DNA from: Dehalococcoidia bacterium
GTDB taxonomy: Bacteria > Chloroflexota > Dehalococcoidia > Dehalococcoidales > DAOWKM01
Reading direction: 5' to 3'
Length of the DNA stretch: 9,216 nt
Assembly: GCA_030643695.1 (NCBI GenBank)
Contig: DAOWKM010000055.1
Coordinates: forward strand, 1-9,216
Both the position numbers and the translations under genes were made by a program. Within the stretch, counting starts at the first letter, position 1. Every line of letters begins with the position of its first letter. The notes under the pieces are model-generated. The model was not told the origin of the DNA. It saw only the letters and a program-made list of their open reading frames with translations, and did not search any database. Shown here piece by piece: positions 1-6,263 of this stretch.

Positions 1-1848
1 ATTCTGGGCAAGGCAAAGGAGATTATTTACCAAAACCGCAGCATTGATATTGACCTGCATCATATCCCGATGGATGATGCCAAGACCTTTGACCTGCTGT
101 CCTCAGGGGAAACTGCCGGCGTGTTTCAGCTGGAGGGAGCTGGCATGCGCCGCAACATCAAGGAGCTTAAACCAACCACCTTCAGCGATATTGCCGCTAT
201 GGTCGCCCTATATCGCCCTGGGCCAATGGAGCACATCCCTACCTTCATTAAAGCCAAGCATGGCATTGAGCCTATCCATTACCCTCACCCTGCCTTATCC
301 AGCATCCTTGAGGAGACCTACGGGGTGATTGTGTATCAAGAACAGGTGCTGCTTATTGTGCAAGCCCTGGCTGGCTATAGTCTGGGGCAGGCTGACATCT
401 TCCGCAAGGCAATGGGCAAGAAGATTCCTGAGGTTATGAAAAAGGAGAAGCGTAACTTTATTGCTGGAGCCAAGAAGAAGGGATTCCTGGCTGAGGTAGC
501 TAATGAGGTCTTTGCCCTCATTGAGCCCTTCGCTGGCTATGCCTTCAATAAGGCTCATGCAGTAAGCTATGCCCTTATTGCCTATCACACTGCCTATCTC
601 AAGGCAAACTACCCGGTAGAATACATTACTGCTTTTCTGATTACCAATGCCGGGCAATCGGAGAAGGTAGCCAGTGCTGTTGCCGAGTGTCGCCGCCTGG
701 GCATCTCAGTGCTGCCGCCTGACATAAACCACAGTCAGGCTAGCTTCTCAATAGAAAAGGATAGCGACGGCAATGCCCCAACCATCCGCTTCGGGCTAAC
801 TGCCGTCAAGAATGTGGGGCCGGGGGCTATAGAGCCGATAATTGCTGAGCGCAATAAGGGAGGAGACTTCAAATCCATTGAAGACCTGTGCCATCGTTGC
901 GACTTGCGCGGGGTAAACAAGCGGGTAATGGAAAGTCTGATTAAGGCTGGAGCCCTAGACTGTTTAGGCAGCCGTGGCGCTTTAGTCCACAACACTAATC
1001 GTATCCTATCTCTAGCTCAACGAGAGCAGCGTCTGCGGGAGACAGGGCAATCTACCATGTTTGACCTGTGGGGGGAGGCAATACCAGTCCCCACACCCAG
1101 CCTTGACCTACAAGCCACCGATATCTCAATCAAGGAGAAATTAGCCTGGGAGAGGGAGCTGATGGGGGTATACCTCTCCGAGCATCCCTTCAGCTCATTT
1201 GTCAGTAAGCTCGCTTCAGAAAACACCACTCTATGTGGTCAAATTGATGCCGAGCTGGCAGGTCAAACCGTGGTAGTTGCTGGAATGGTAGCCTCGGTTC
1301 GCCACCTGTTCACCAGAGACCAACGCCCCTTCGTTAGCGCCATTCTTGAAGACCTAGATGGCAGGATTGAGGTTGCCGTCTGGCCCAAGGTCTATAATGA
1401 TACCAGAGACCTATGGCAAGAGGGGAATATACTACTGGTTGAGGGTAAGGTAAGGCTGAGGGATGACCAGGTGCAGCTAAACTGCGACTATGCTCGCCGC
1501 TACCAGCCACAAGCAGCCCGGGAAGAAACGGTTATTTCTCAACCCAGTGAGGCACCAGTAGTAACCGAGGAAACCACAACCAACACTACACCGGCTAGAA
1601 GTCGCCGACTGGTAATCAGCATCAGTCAGACCAGTGATGAGGATAGCGATGTAGCCTATCTCCACAAATTGATTAACACCATTAAACAATTCCCCGGACA
1701 GGATGAGGTTAGCTTCCGGGTTACTGATGGGGAAAAGGTCATTAACCTCAAACTGTCCAATATATGCACCAATTACTGCCCCGAACTCCATCAGCAACTG
1801 GTAGAGTTAGTGGGAGAGGATGGACTAAGGCTTGAAGCAAATGGCTAA
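1..1848 (+). CDS. dnaE: DNA polymerase III subunit alpha, C-terminal part (5' end outside window)
   Basis: This is the catalytic subunit of the replicative DNA polymerase, which extends DNA at the fork while held by the beta clamp. The frame is open from base 1, so 615 residues are visible. The window begins just after where the family's third catalytic aspartate (FDFLGL region) should lie, so the PHP domain and the catalytic aspartates are upstream and unseen. Visible parts, in order: fingers segments GVFQLEG, RPGPMEHIP, YQEQV and RKAMGKK (about bases 70-425); a helix-hairpin-helix region (about 868-970); a clamp-binding motif QSTMFDL (1048-1068); an OB-fold (about 1260-1495, VVVAGMVASVR to VQLNCDYA); and a C-terminal domain (about 1600-1845). 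This layout fits the DnaE type rather than PolC. No break or frameshift is seen. The stop is followed by a gene-free stretch, so dnaE appears to end its transcription unit here. Confidence 0.97.
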   Translation: MLGKAKEIIYQNRSIDIDLHHIPMDDAKTFDLLSSGETAGVFQLEGAGMRRNIKELKPTTFSDIAAMVALYRPGPMEHIPTFIKAKHGIEPIHYPHPALSSILEETYGVIVYQEQVLLIVQALAGYSLGQADIFRKAMGKKIPEVMKKEKRNFIAGAKKKGFLAEVANEVFALIEPFAGYAFNKAHAVSYALIAYHTAYLKANYPVEYITAFLITNAGQSEKVASAVAECRRLGISVLPPDINHSQASFSIEKDSDGNAPTIRFGLTAVKNVGPGAIEPIIAERNKGGDFKSIEDLCHRCDLRGVNKRVMESLIKAGALDCLGSRGALVHNTNRILSLAQREQRLRETGQSTMFDLWGEAIPVPTPSLDLQATDISIKEKLAWERELMGVYLSEHPFSSFVSKLASENTTLCGQIDAELAGQTVVVAGMVASVRHLFTRDQRPFVSAILEDLDGRIEVAVWPKVYNDTRDLWQEGNILLVEGKVRLRDDQVQLNCDYARRYQPQAAREETVISQPSEAPVVTEETTTNTTPARSRRLVISISQTSDEDSDVAYLHKLINTIKQFPGQDEVSFRVTDGEKVINLKLSNICTNYCPELHQQLVELVGEDGLRLEANG

Positions 1849-1950
1849 ATCGGTCAGACTACCTGCACCTTCACACTCTGTCCCCAAATTACTATCGCCC
1901 GCTCCCCAGCATCAAGGCTGAGAGATTATTTTAGTAACCTATCCCCCTGA

Positions 1951-1978
1951 CCCCCTTCCCTATAATAAGGGAAGGGGG
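1951..1978. repeat. perfect 10-bp inverted repeat (hairpin) downstream of dnaE
   Basis: The arms CCCCCTTCCC (1951-1960) and GGGAAGGGGG (1969-1978) are perfect reverse complements around an 8-base A/T loop (TATAATAA). The stem is strong enough to fold as RNA and might act as a Rho-independent-like barrier or a 3'-end stabiliser for the dnaE message. The bases that follow (AGTATAGGTAAG) are not a T-run, so a standard terminator is not supported. The C-run/G-run composition suggests an intergenic repeat element. Confidence 0.6.
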
Positions 1979-1988
1979 AGTATAGGTA

Positions 1989-2011
1989 AGAGGGAGGCTT
2001 CGCCCCCCTCT
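1989..2011. repeat. second small hairpin downstream of dnaE
   Basis: AGAGGG (1989-1994) pairs with CCCTCT (2006-2011). After one A/C mismatch, GGC (1996-1998) pairs with GCC (2002-2004) around a TTC loop. The hairpin is followed by TAAAATCTCTT, which is only weakly T-rich. With the stronger hairpin just upstream it forms a tandem structure, possibly an RNA 3'-end processing or termination site for dnaE, though neither half is canonical. Confidence 0.45.
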
Positions 2012-2028
2012 AAAATCTCTTCCCCATT

Positions 2029-2110
2029 GTCATTGCGAGGAGCTTTGCAACGAAGCAATCTCCAGAGACATCCCCCCACCGAGATTGCCACGCCTTCGGC
2101 TCGCAATGAC
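2029..2110. repeat. 82-bp palindromic MITE-like repeat, copy 1
   Basis: The ends are the 11-bp perfect inverted repeats GTCATTGCGAG (2029-2039) and CTCGCAATGAC (2100-2110). A nested inner inverted repeat pairs GCAATCTC (2055-2062) with GAGATTGC (2081-2088). The element is non-coding. It is a close copy, in opposite orientation, of the element at 4038-4118. The 28 bases at 2083-2110 are the exact reverse complement of 4038-4065, and 2051-2065 is the exact reverse complement of 4082-4096. Conserved arms around a variable centre suggest a small mobilised or structure-selected repeat. It lies about 55 bp upstream of the putative radC promoter. Confidence 0.85.
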
Positions 2111-2163
2111 CAAAAGGGGGTGAGGTTAATAAGAATTTCAGGCTAGAAACCCTTACCTCTTAG

Positions 2164-2172
2164 TGCTAGAAT
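2164..2172 (+). promoter_or_regulatory. possible extended -10 promoter for radC
   Basis: TGCTAGAAT matches an extended -10 (TGn plus TAGAAT, five of six bases of TATAAT). No good -35 lies 16-18 bp upstream. If used, transcription would begin near 2179. That would exclude the ATG at 2171 as a start and favour the ATG at 2195. Confidence 0.35.
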
Positions 2173-2194
2173 GTGTTTAAGGGGAAAATCCAAA

Positions 2195-2971
2195 ATGCCT
2201 TCAAACGATAGCTTACAGGGACACCGAAAAAGACTACGGGAAAAGTTCATTAAGTCGGGGCTTAAGGGCTTTCACGACTATGAAATCATTGAATTACTCC
2301 TGACCCTGGGCTCATCCCGTAAGGACTGTAAACAGCAAGCGAAAGAAGCTATTAAAAGATTCAAAACCCTGAGGGGGATCCTGGAAGCTCCTCCTGAAGA
2401 GCTTCAGGAAATAGATGGAATTGGTCCCCATAGCGCCTTTGGCATCAAACTGGTGCAGGAAGTAGCTAGGGAGTTCCTCAAAGAGAAAATTATTGATAAG
2501 CCTGTTTATAAATCCTCCCAGGAGATTTTTGATTACCTCTATCACTCCATGCGCGACCTTAACAAAGAAGTATTCAAGGTTATCTATTTAAATACCCAGA
2601 ACCAGATTATTGACACCGCCGACCTCTTTGAAGGGACAATAAATAGTGGTTCCATCTCCCCCAGAGAGGTTATAAAGAGTGCCCTTAAATATAATGCTGC
2701 CTCCCTGATTTTTGCCCATAACCACCCTTCGGGCAATCCTGAGCCCAGCCCGAGTGATAAGGAAGTAACCAAAGACCTGGTCTATGCCGGGAGTATTATG
2801 CGGATTAGGGTCTTAGACCACATTATCATCGGTAATAATAGATACTTCAGCTTCGCTGGTGAAGGACTGATTGAGGAATACGAGGATGATTTCCTAAACT
2901 TGAAAATAAAAGGGGTATCTGAGGCGAAACGAAAACTATACCGGGCCAAATTATTTGGAGGACTTACCTAA
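2195..2971 (+). CDS. radC: RadC family JAMM/MPN-domain protein
   Basis: RadC proteins pair an N-terminal helix-hairpin-helix DNA-binding region with a C-terminal JAMM (MPN) metalloprotease-like domain. They are traditionally called DNA repair proteins, but their biochemical role is unsettled. From the ATG at 2195 the protein has 258 residues, close to a normal full-length RadC. The HhH region is around residues 65-90 (EIDGIGPHSAFGIKL). The zinc motif is HNHPSGNPEPSPSD at residues 175-188 (bases 2717-2758), with H175, H177 and D188 as expected metal ligands and an intact serine. An upstream in-frame ATG at 2171 would add eight residues. It has no ribosome-binding site and would overlap a possible -10, whereas AAGGGG lies about 10 bases before 2195. 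Transcription probably starts locally, because the preceding gap is 346 bp. Confidence 0.93.
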   Translation: MPSNDSLQGHRKRLREKFIKSGLKGFHDYEIIELLLTLGSSRKDCKQQAKEAIKRFKTLRGILEAPPEELQEIDGIGPHSAFGIKLVQEVAREFLKEKIIDKPVYKSSQEIFDYLYHSMRDLNKEVFKVIYLNTQNQIIDTADLFEGTINSGSISPREVIKSALKYNAASLIFAHNHPSGNPEPSPSDKEVTKDLVYAGSIMRIRVLDHIIIGNNRYFSFAGEGLIEEYEDDFLNLKIKGVSEAKRKLYRAKLFGGLT

Positions 2972-2989
2972 AGTTTTCGTCTTCTTATC

Positions 2990-3019
2990 CTGACCTTTTG
3001 ATGTTATTTGCGTTATAAT
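2990..3019 (+). promoter_or_regulatory. sigma70-type promoter of the chagasin-like gene
   Basis: A perfect -10 TATAAT at 3014-3019 lies 18 bp downstream of CTGACC (2990-2995), a four-of-six match to TTGACA. The predicted start near 3026 leaves a leader of about 24 nt holding the ribosome-binding site AAAGGAG at 3036-3042. This suggests the lipoprotein gene is transcribed independently of radC. Confidence 0.6.
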
Positions 3020-3049
3020 ATGATGACCAATTGATAAAGGAGCGATTTA

Positions 3050-3427
3050 GTGAAAAGGCTTTTGGTTTTAGTGGCAGTGGTAACTAGCTTTATGTTAGCT
3101 GGCTGCATGGGAGAGGTTAGGACCTACACTGATTCAGGGCAGACCATAGACATTGGTGTTAACCAGGAATTTGTTATTGCCCTTGGTTCTAACCCTACCA
3201 CCGGCTATAGCTGGCAGGAAAGCTATGATAAAAATATGGTTGAGCTGGTGGAAAAAACATATGAGCCGGGGAAGGAGGCTAAACAGGGTATAGTAGGTGC
3301 CGGTGGTGTTGAGTATTTCCGGCTCAAGACGCTGAAGACAGGTGAAACTGAGATAACCCTGGTCTATAAGCGACCGGGGGAAGAAGAAACTATAGCGCAG
3401 AAGGTATTCAAAGTTAACATAAAATAG
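3050..3427 (+). CDS. chagasin-like (I42 family) protease-inhibitor lipoprotein
   Basis: This is a predicted secreted, membrane-anchored inhibitor of papain-type (C1) cysteine proteases. The 125-residue product begins with a short positive segment (MKRL), a hydrophobic stretch and a lipobox LAGC (residues 16-19), so Cys19 should be lipidated after cleavage. The mature part has the three inhibitory loop signatures of the chagasin/I42 fold: NPTTGYSW (48-55), a Gly-rich GAGG (83-86) and a degenerate RP loop (108-109, KRPGEEE, where an aromatic residue usually follows the proline). The start is GTG at 3050, fixed by AAAGGAG seven bases upstream. The gene has its own promoter and converges on the downstream methyltransferase gene with only 4 bp between stops. 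The fold assignment is firm. Inhibition of a particular protease is inference; no target protease is encoded in the window. Confidence 0.88.
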   Translation: MKRLLVLVAVVTSFMLAGCMGEVRTYTDSGQTIDIGVNQEFVIALGSNPTTGYSWQESYDKNMVELVEKTYEPGKEAKQGIVGAGGVEYFRLKTLKTGETEITLVYKRPGEEETIAQKVFKVNIK

Positions 3428-3431
3428 TGCT

Positions 3432-3944
3432 TTACCGAATACTGGCTGAGGCTTCCAGATGAAGAAGCTCCCTCTTCATTCCTATTCCCCCACTGTAACC
3501 ACCAAGTTTGCCCTCACTGGTTATTACCCGATGACAGGGGACGATAATAGGTAGAGGGTTTCTGCCTAGAGCCTGCCCTACCGCCCGCACCCCCCTCGGA
3601 TTCCCAATCTGCTCAGCCACCCAGGCGTAGCTCCTGGTTTCGCCATAAGGGATGAGCCTGGTTATCCCCCATACTTGGCGCTGAAATGGGGTAGCTCGGG
3701 ATAAGTCAAGCTTATCAGGAAAGGTTACCTTATGCCCGCTGAAGTAAACCTTGAGGCGTTCCACTAGGTCATCAAACCGGTGAGGAGACCAGGTAGCATA
3801 ATCTAGGCTATCACCTAATAGCTGATGCGCTTCCTGAGCTGAGCGCTGGGGGAGGGTAACACTCATCAGTCCTATTGCCGAGCCCAATATTCCTACCCAC
3901 CCCATATCAGTATTAAAAGTGATGTATTTTAGTTCCTCTCTCAT
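3432..3944 (-). CDS. ogt: methylated-DNA--[protein]-cysteine S-methyltransferase (O6-methylguanine repair)
   Basis: This suicide repair protein transfers the alkyl group from O6-alkylguanine (and less well O4-alkylthymine) in DNA to its own cysteine. The product has 170 residues, typical of stand-alone Ogt/MGMT proteins. The active site PCHRV is at residues 136-140, with acceptor Cys137. The upstream helix RAVGQALGRNP (120-130) supplies the expected arginine finger (R120) and recognition helix. FQRQVW (88-93) and IPYGETRSY (98-106) are the usual winged-helix positions. GGYSGG follows the active site. There is no fused Ada transcription-factor domain. The ATG at 3942-3944 has no clear ribosome-binding site; it is preceded by an A/T-rich run, so translation may be weak or leaderless. 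The gene is convergent with the I42 lipoprotein gene. Confidence 0.95.
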   Translation of the reverse strand: MREELKYITFNTDMGWVGILGSAIGLMSVTLPQRSAQEAHQLLGDSLDYATWSPHRFDDLVERLKVYFSGHKVTFPDKLDLSRATPFQRQVWGITRLIPYGETRSYAWVAEQIGNPRGVRAVGQALGRNPLPIIVPCHRVITSEGKLGGYSGGIGMKRELLHLEASASIR

Positions 3945-4037
3945 AGTATTATTTTTAATCAGCCTGTTTCATTGTAGCCTAAGAAGTCAAGCGCTTTCAC
4001 TCATTCACATGATTAGTGATACATTACCTCCCTCATC

Positions 4038-4118
4038 GTCATTGCGAGCCGAAGGCGTGGCAATCCCGGGGAGAGAAATTCCTGGAGATTGCTTCGCCAC
4101 TCTGTGCCTCGCAATGAC
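4038..4118. repeat. 81-bp palindromic MITE-like repeat, copy 2 (inverted relative to copy 1)
   Basis: It is bounded by GTCATTGCGAG (4038-4048) and CTCGCAATGAC (4108-4118), perfect 11-bp inverted repeats. GCAATC (4060-4065) and GATTGC (4087-4092) form an inner inverted repeat. The outer left arm (28 bases) and a 15-base inner block match the reverse complement of copy 1 exactly, while the centre differs. The element ends about 20 bp upstream of the gyrB -35, so it may influence gyrB or ogt expression. Confidence 0.85.
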
Positions 4119-4139
4119 ACAGTGGAGGATACCCCTAGC

Positions 4140-4168
4140 TTTACCTTATAGCTGAATTATGCTATAAT
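4140..4168 (+). promoter_or_regulatory. sigma70-type promoter of gyrB
   Basis: A perfect -10 TATAAT at 4163-4168 follows TTTACC at 4140-4145 (four of six to TTGACA) with an optimal 17-bp spacer. The predicted start near 4175 gives gyrB a leader of about 124 nt. The promoter sits immediately downstream of the palindromic repeat. No other good promoter is seen closer to the gene. Confidence 0.6.
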
Positions 4169-4298
4169 AAATTCAATGGTTATCTTATCACCGTTAGAAA
4201 TTACCTGCAATTCAGCCTCTTCCGTTAACGCTAAAAGCGGCTCTATTCTCACCACTTTCTTTTTGTCCCCAGCTACCATCAATGGGTAACAACTAGCT

Positions 4299-6218
4299 AT
4301 GACACAGAATACTGAGTCAGTAAATAATGAGTATACCGCCGAGAACATACAGGTCCTGGGGGGACGAGAGGCAATACGCCGGCGACCGGGTATGTATATT
4401 GGCAGTACTGACCAGCGCGGACTGCACCATCTAGTCTACGAAATTGTCTACAACAGCATAGATGAAGCCATGGCTGGCTACTGCACCAAAATCACCGTTA
4501 CCCTCCAGCAGGATAATGCTGTGAGGGTTGACGATAATGGGCGCGGCATTCCGATAGACATCCACCCCACCACTAATATATCAGCCCTAGAGACAGTAAT
4601 GACTACCCTCCATGCTGGAGCGAAATTTGATGACCATACTTACCCGGTATCAGGCGGGTTACATGGGGTAGGGGCTTCAGTAGTAAATGCTTTATCCTCC
4701 TGGCTCAAGGTTAATGTCAGACGCAATGGCAGGCTGTATCAACAAGAATACAGGCAGGGCATTCCCCAGGAGGAGGTAGCTGAGATTGGTGAAGCCGATG
4801 GCACCGGCACTACCATCATCTTCCTTGCTGATGAGACGATGTTCGGTAAGGTCAACTACATTTTTAATACCCTGAGCGAGCGACTGCGAGAGATGGCCTA
4901 CCTAAACAAGGGGCTGGAGATATGCCTCAAGGATGAAGGGAAAGGCCAGGAACTGACCTTCTACTTTGATGGCGGCATTATGAGCTTTGTTCGCCACCTT
5001 AACCGAAACCGGGCAGTGCGCCATCCCACACCTATTTATATCCCAAAAACGGTAAACGGCACCATAGTTGAGGTTGCCTTCCAGTATAATGATGGCTTCA
5101 CCGAGTCCACCCTTAGTTTTGCTAACTGTGTAAATACTACGGATGGGGGCACTCACCTTACTGGCTTCCGCTCAGCACTAACCCGTGTTTTCAATGACTA
5201 TGCCCATAAAAGCAAGTTTCTCAAGGAAGACGAGCCCAATCTCACCGGTGAGGATGTCAGAGAAGGGCTTACGGCTATTATTAGTGTCAAGCTCGCCGAA
5301 CCCCAGTTTGAGGGACAGACCAAAGCCAAGCTAGGTAACCTTGAAGTCAAAAGTGCGGTGGAGAGCGCAGTCGGCGAGGGTCTATCCCTCTACTTTGAGG
5401 AGCACCCTGATGATGCTAAAAGAATCATAGAAAAGTGCCTTACTTCCGCCAAAGCCAGAGAAGCCGCCCGAAAGGCTCGTGATTTAATCATCAAAAGGAG
5501 CAGCCTGGATACCGCCACCCTGCCCGGGAAATTAGCTGATTGCTCCGAGAAAGAGCCATCCCGGAGTGAACTGTATCTGGTAGAGGGAGACTCAGCTGGT
5601 GGCTCAGCCAAGCAGGGACGAAATCGCCGCTTCCAAGCGATATTGCCACTGCGGGGCAAAATCCTGAATGTAGAAAAGGCACCGTCAGGTAAGATGCTGT
5701 CCCATGAAGAAATCCGTGCCATTATTACTGCCCTGGGAGCAGGAATAGACGATGAATTTGACCTATCCAAGCTCCGCTATCACCGGGTTATCCTGATGAC
5801 TGACGCCGATGTTGATGGCTCCCACATCCGCACCCTGCTGCTTACCTTCTTCTTCCGACACATGGTGACGCTAATCAACAATGGAAACCTGTTCATTGCC
5901 CAACCACCCCTTTACCGTATTAAAACGAATAAGCTTCAGCACTGGGTCTACACTGAACAGGAAAAGGAAGAGGTAATGCGTGAACTAAAAGGGGGTAAAA
6001 AAGTAGAGATTCAGCGCTACAAGGGTCTGGGAGAGATGAGCGCTGAGCAACTGTGGGAGACCACTATGAACCCAACTACTCGCACCCTGCTTTCAGTAAG
6101 TGTAGATGACGCCGCCAAGGCTGACCGGATATTCCATATGTTAATGAGTGAAGAAGTCCTGCCCCGCAAAGCCTTTATCCAAGCCCACGCCAAGAGCGTC
6201 AGAAACCTTGATATTTAA
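4299..6218 (+). CDS. gyrB: DNA gyrase subunit B
   Basis: This is the ATPase subunit of DNA gyrase, which with GyrA introduces negative supercoils. The 639-residue product is complete and of the length usual for bacteria without the large insertion seen in gamma-proteobacteria. The GHKL ATPase motifs are EIVYNSIDEA (48-57, with E48 and N52), DDNGRGIP (78-85) and SGGLHGVGASVVNALS (118-133). The transducer QTKAKLGN (340-347) carries the ATP-contacting lysine. The TOPRIM domain has LVEGDSAGG (427-435) and DADVDG (502-507). QRYKGLGEM (572-580) and the C-terminal RNLDI are also typical. AKQGRNRRFQAILPL favours GyrB over ParE. The ATG at 4299 is the only start downstream of the in-frame TAA at 4287, and its ribosome-binding site is weak. 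One oddity is Tyr51, where most GyrBs have Asp next to the Mg-binding Asn. The 3' end faces the restriction gene across 45 bp with no visible terminator. Confidence 0.97.
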   Translation: MTQNTESVNNEYTAENIQVLGGREAIRRRPGMYIGSTDQRGLHHLVYEIVYNSIDEAMAGYCTKITVTLQQDNAVRVDDNGRGIPIDIHPTTNISALETVMTTLHAGAKFDDHTYPVSGGLHGVGASVVNALSSWLKVNVRRNGRLYQQEYRQGIPQEEVAEIGEADGTGTTIIFLADETMFGKVNYIFNTLSERLREMAYLNKGLEICLKDEGKGQELTFYFDGGIMSFVRHLNRNRAVRHPTPIYIPKTVNGTIVEVAFQYNDGFTESTLSFANCVNTTDGGTHLTGFRSALTRVFNDYAHKSKFLKEDEPNLTGEDVREGLTAIISVKLAEPQFEGQTKAKLGNLEVKSAVESAVGEGLSLYFEEHPDDAKRIIEKCLTSAKAREAARKARDLIIKRSSLDTATLPGKLADCSEKEPSRSELYLVEGDSAGGSAKQGRNRRFQAILPLRGKILNVEKAPSGKMLSHEEIRAIITALGAGIDDEFDLSKLRYHRVILMTDADVDGSHIRTLLLTFFFRHMVTLINNGNLFIAQPPLYRIKTNKLQHWVYTEQEKEEVMRELKGGKKVEIQRYKGLGEMSAEQLWETTMNPTTRTLLSVSVDDAAKADRIFHMLMSEEVLPRKAFIQAHAKSVRNLDI

Positions 6219-6263
6219 CGCCTTGCCCAAAAAGCGGAGAGTTGCTTCAAAAGTAAATATGGA

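Larger units (their letters stand above)
1849..2194. other. gene-free stretch between dnaE and radC
   Basis: No convincing coding sequence is present. The stretch holds two GC-rich hairpins (1951-1978 and 1989-2011), an 82-bp palindromic repeat (2029-2110) and a possible extended -10 promoter for radC (2164-2172), each described separately. Neither hairpin is followed by a T-run on the plus strand, so neither is a classic intrinsic terminator for dnaE. A short minus-strand stretch around 1855-1925 translates to a protein-like peptide but has an in-frame stop and no start. Confidence 0.8.
3945..4298. other. gene-free stretch between ogt and gyrB, including the gyrB leader
   Basis: It contains the second palindromic repeat (4038-4118) and the gyrB promoter (4140-4168), described separately. 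The predicted gyrB leader is about 124 nt. It contains a 37-codon plus-strand ORF (ATG 4176 to TAA 4289) in the gyrB frame, ending 9 bp before the gyrB start. Antisense to it is a 40-codon minus-strand ORF (4279 down to 4157) whose product has a plausible charged/beta-strand pattern. Neither has a convincing ribosome-binding site, so neither is called as a gene. Confidence 0.6.

Noticed and set aside
1850..1925. Minus-strand peptide resembling the C terminus of a protein (LDAGERAIVIWGQSVKVQVV, then stop)
   Set aside because: A stop lies just upstream in the same frame and there is no start codon or ribosome-binding site. About 20 codons is too short to claim a relic gene without a homologue.
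1951..1978. Intrinsic terminator for dnaE
   Set aside because: The stem is strong, but no T-run follows on either strand, so it is reported only as a hairpin.
2171..2194. Upstream ATG as the radC start, adding eight residues
   Set aside because: It has no ribosome-binding site and overlaps a possible extended -10. The ATG at 2195 has AAGGGG upstream and gives a normal RadC N terminus.
3919..4155. 78-codon plus-strand open frame
   Set aside because: It overlaps the start of ogt and runs through the palindromic repeat. Its translation has no recognisable protein character.
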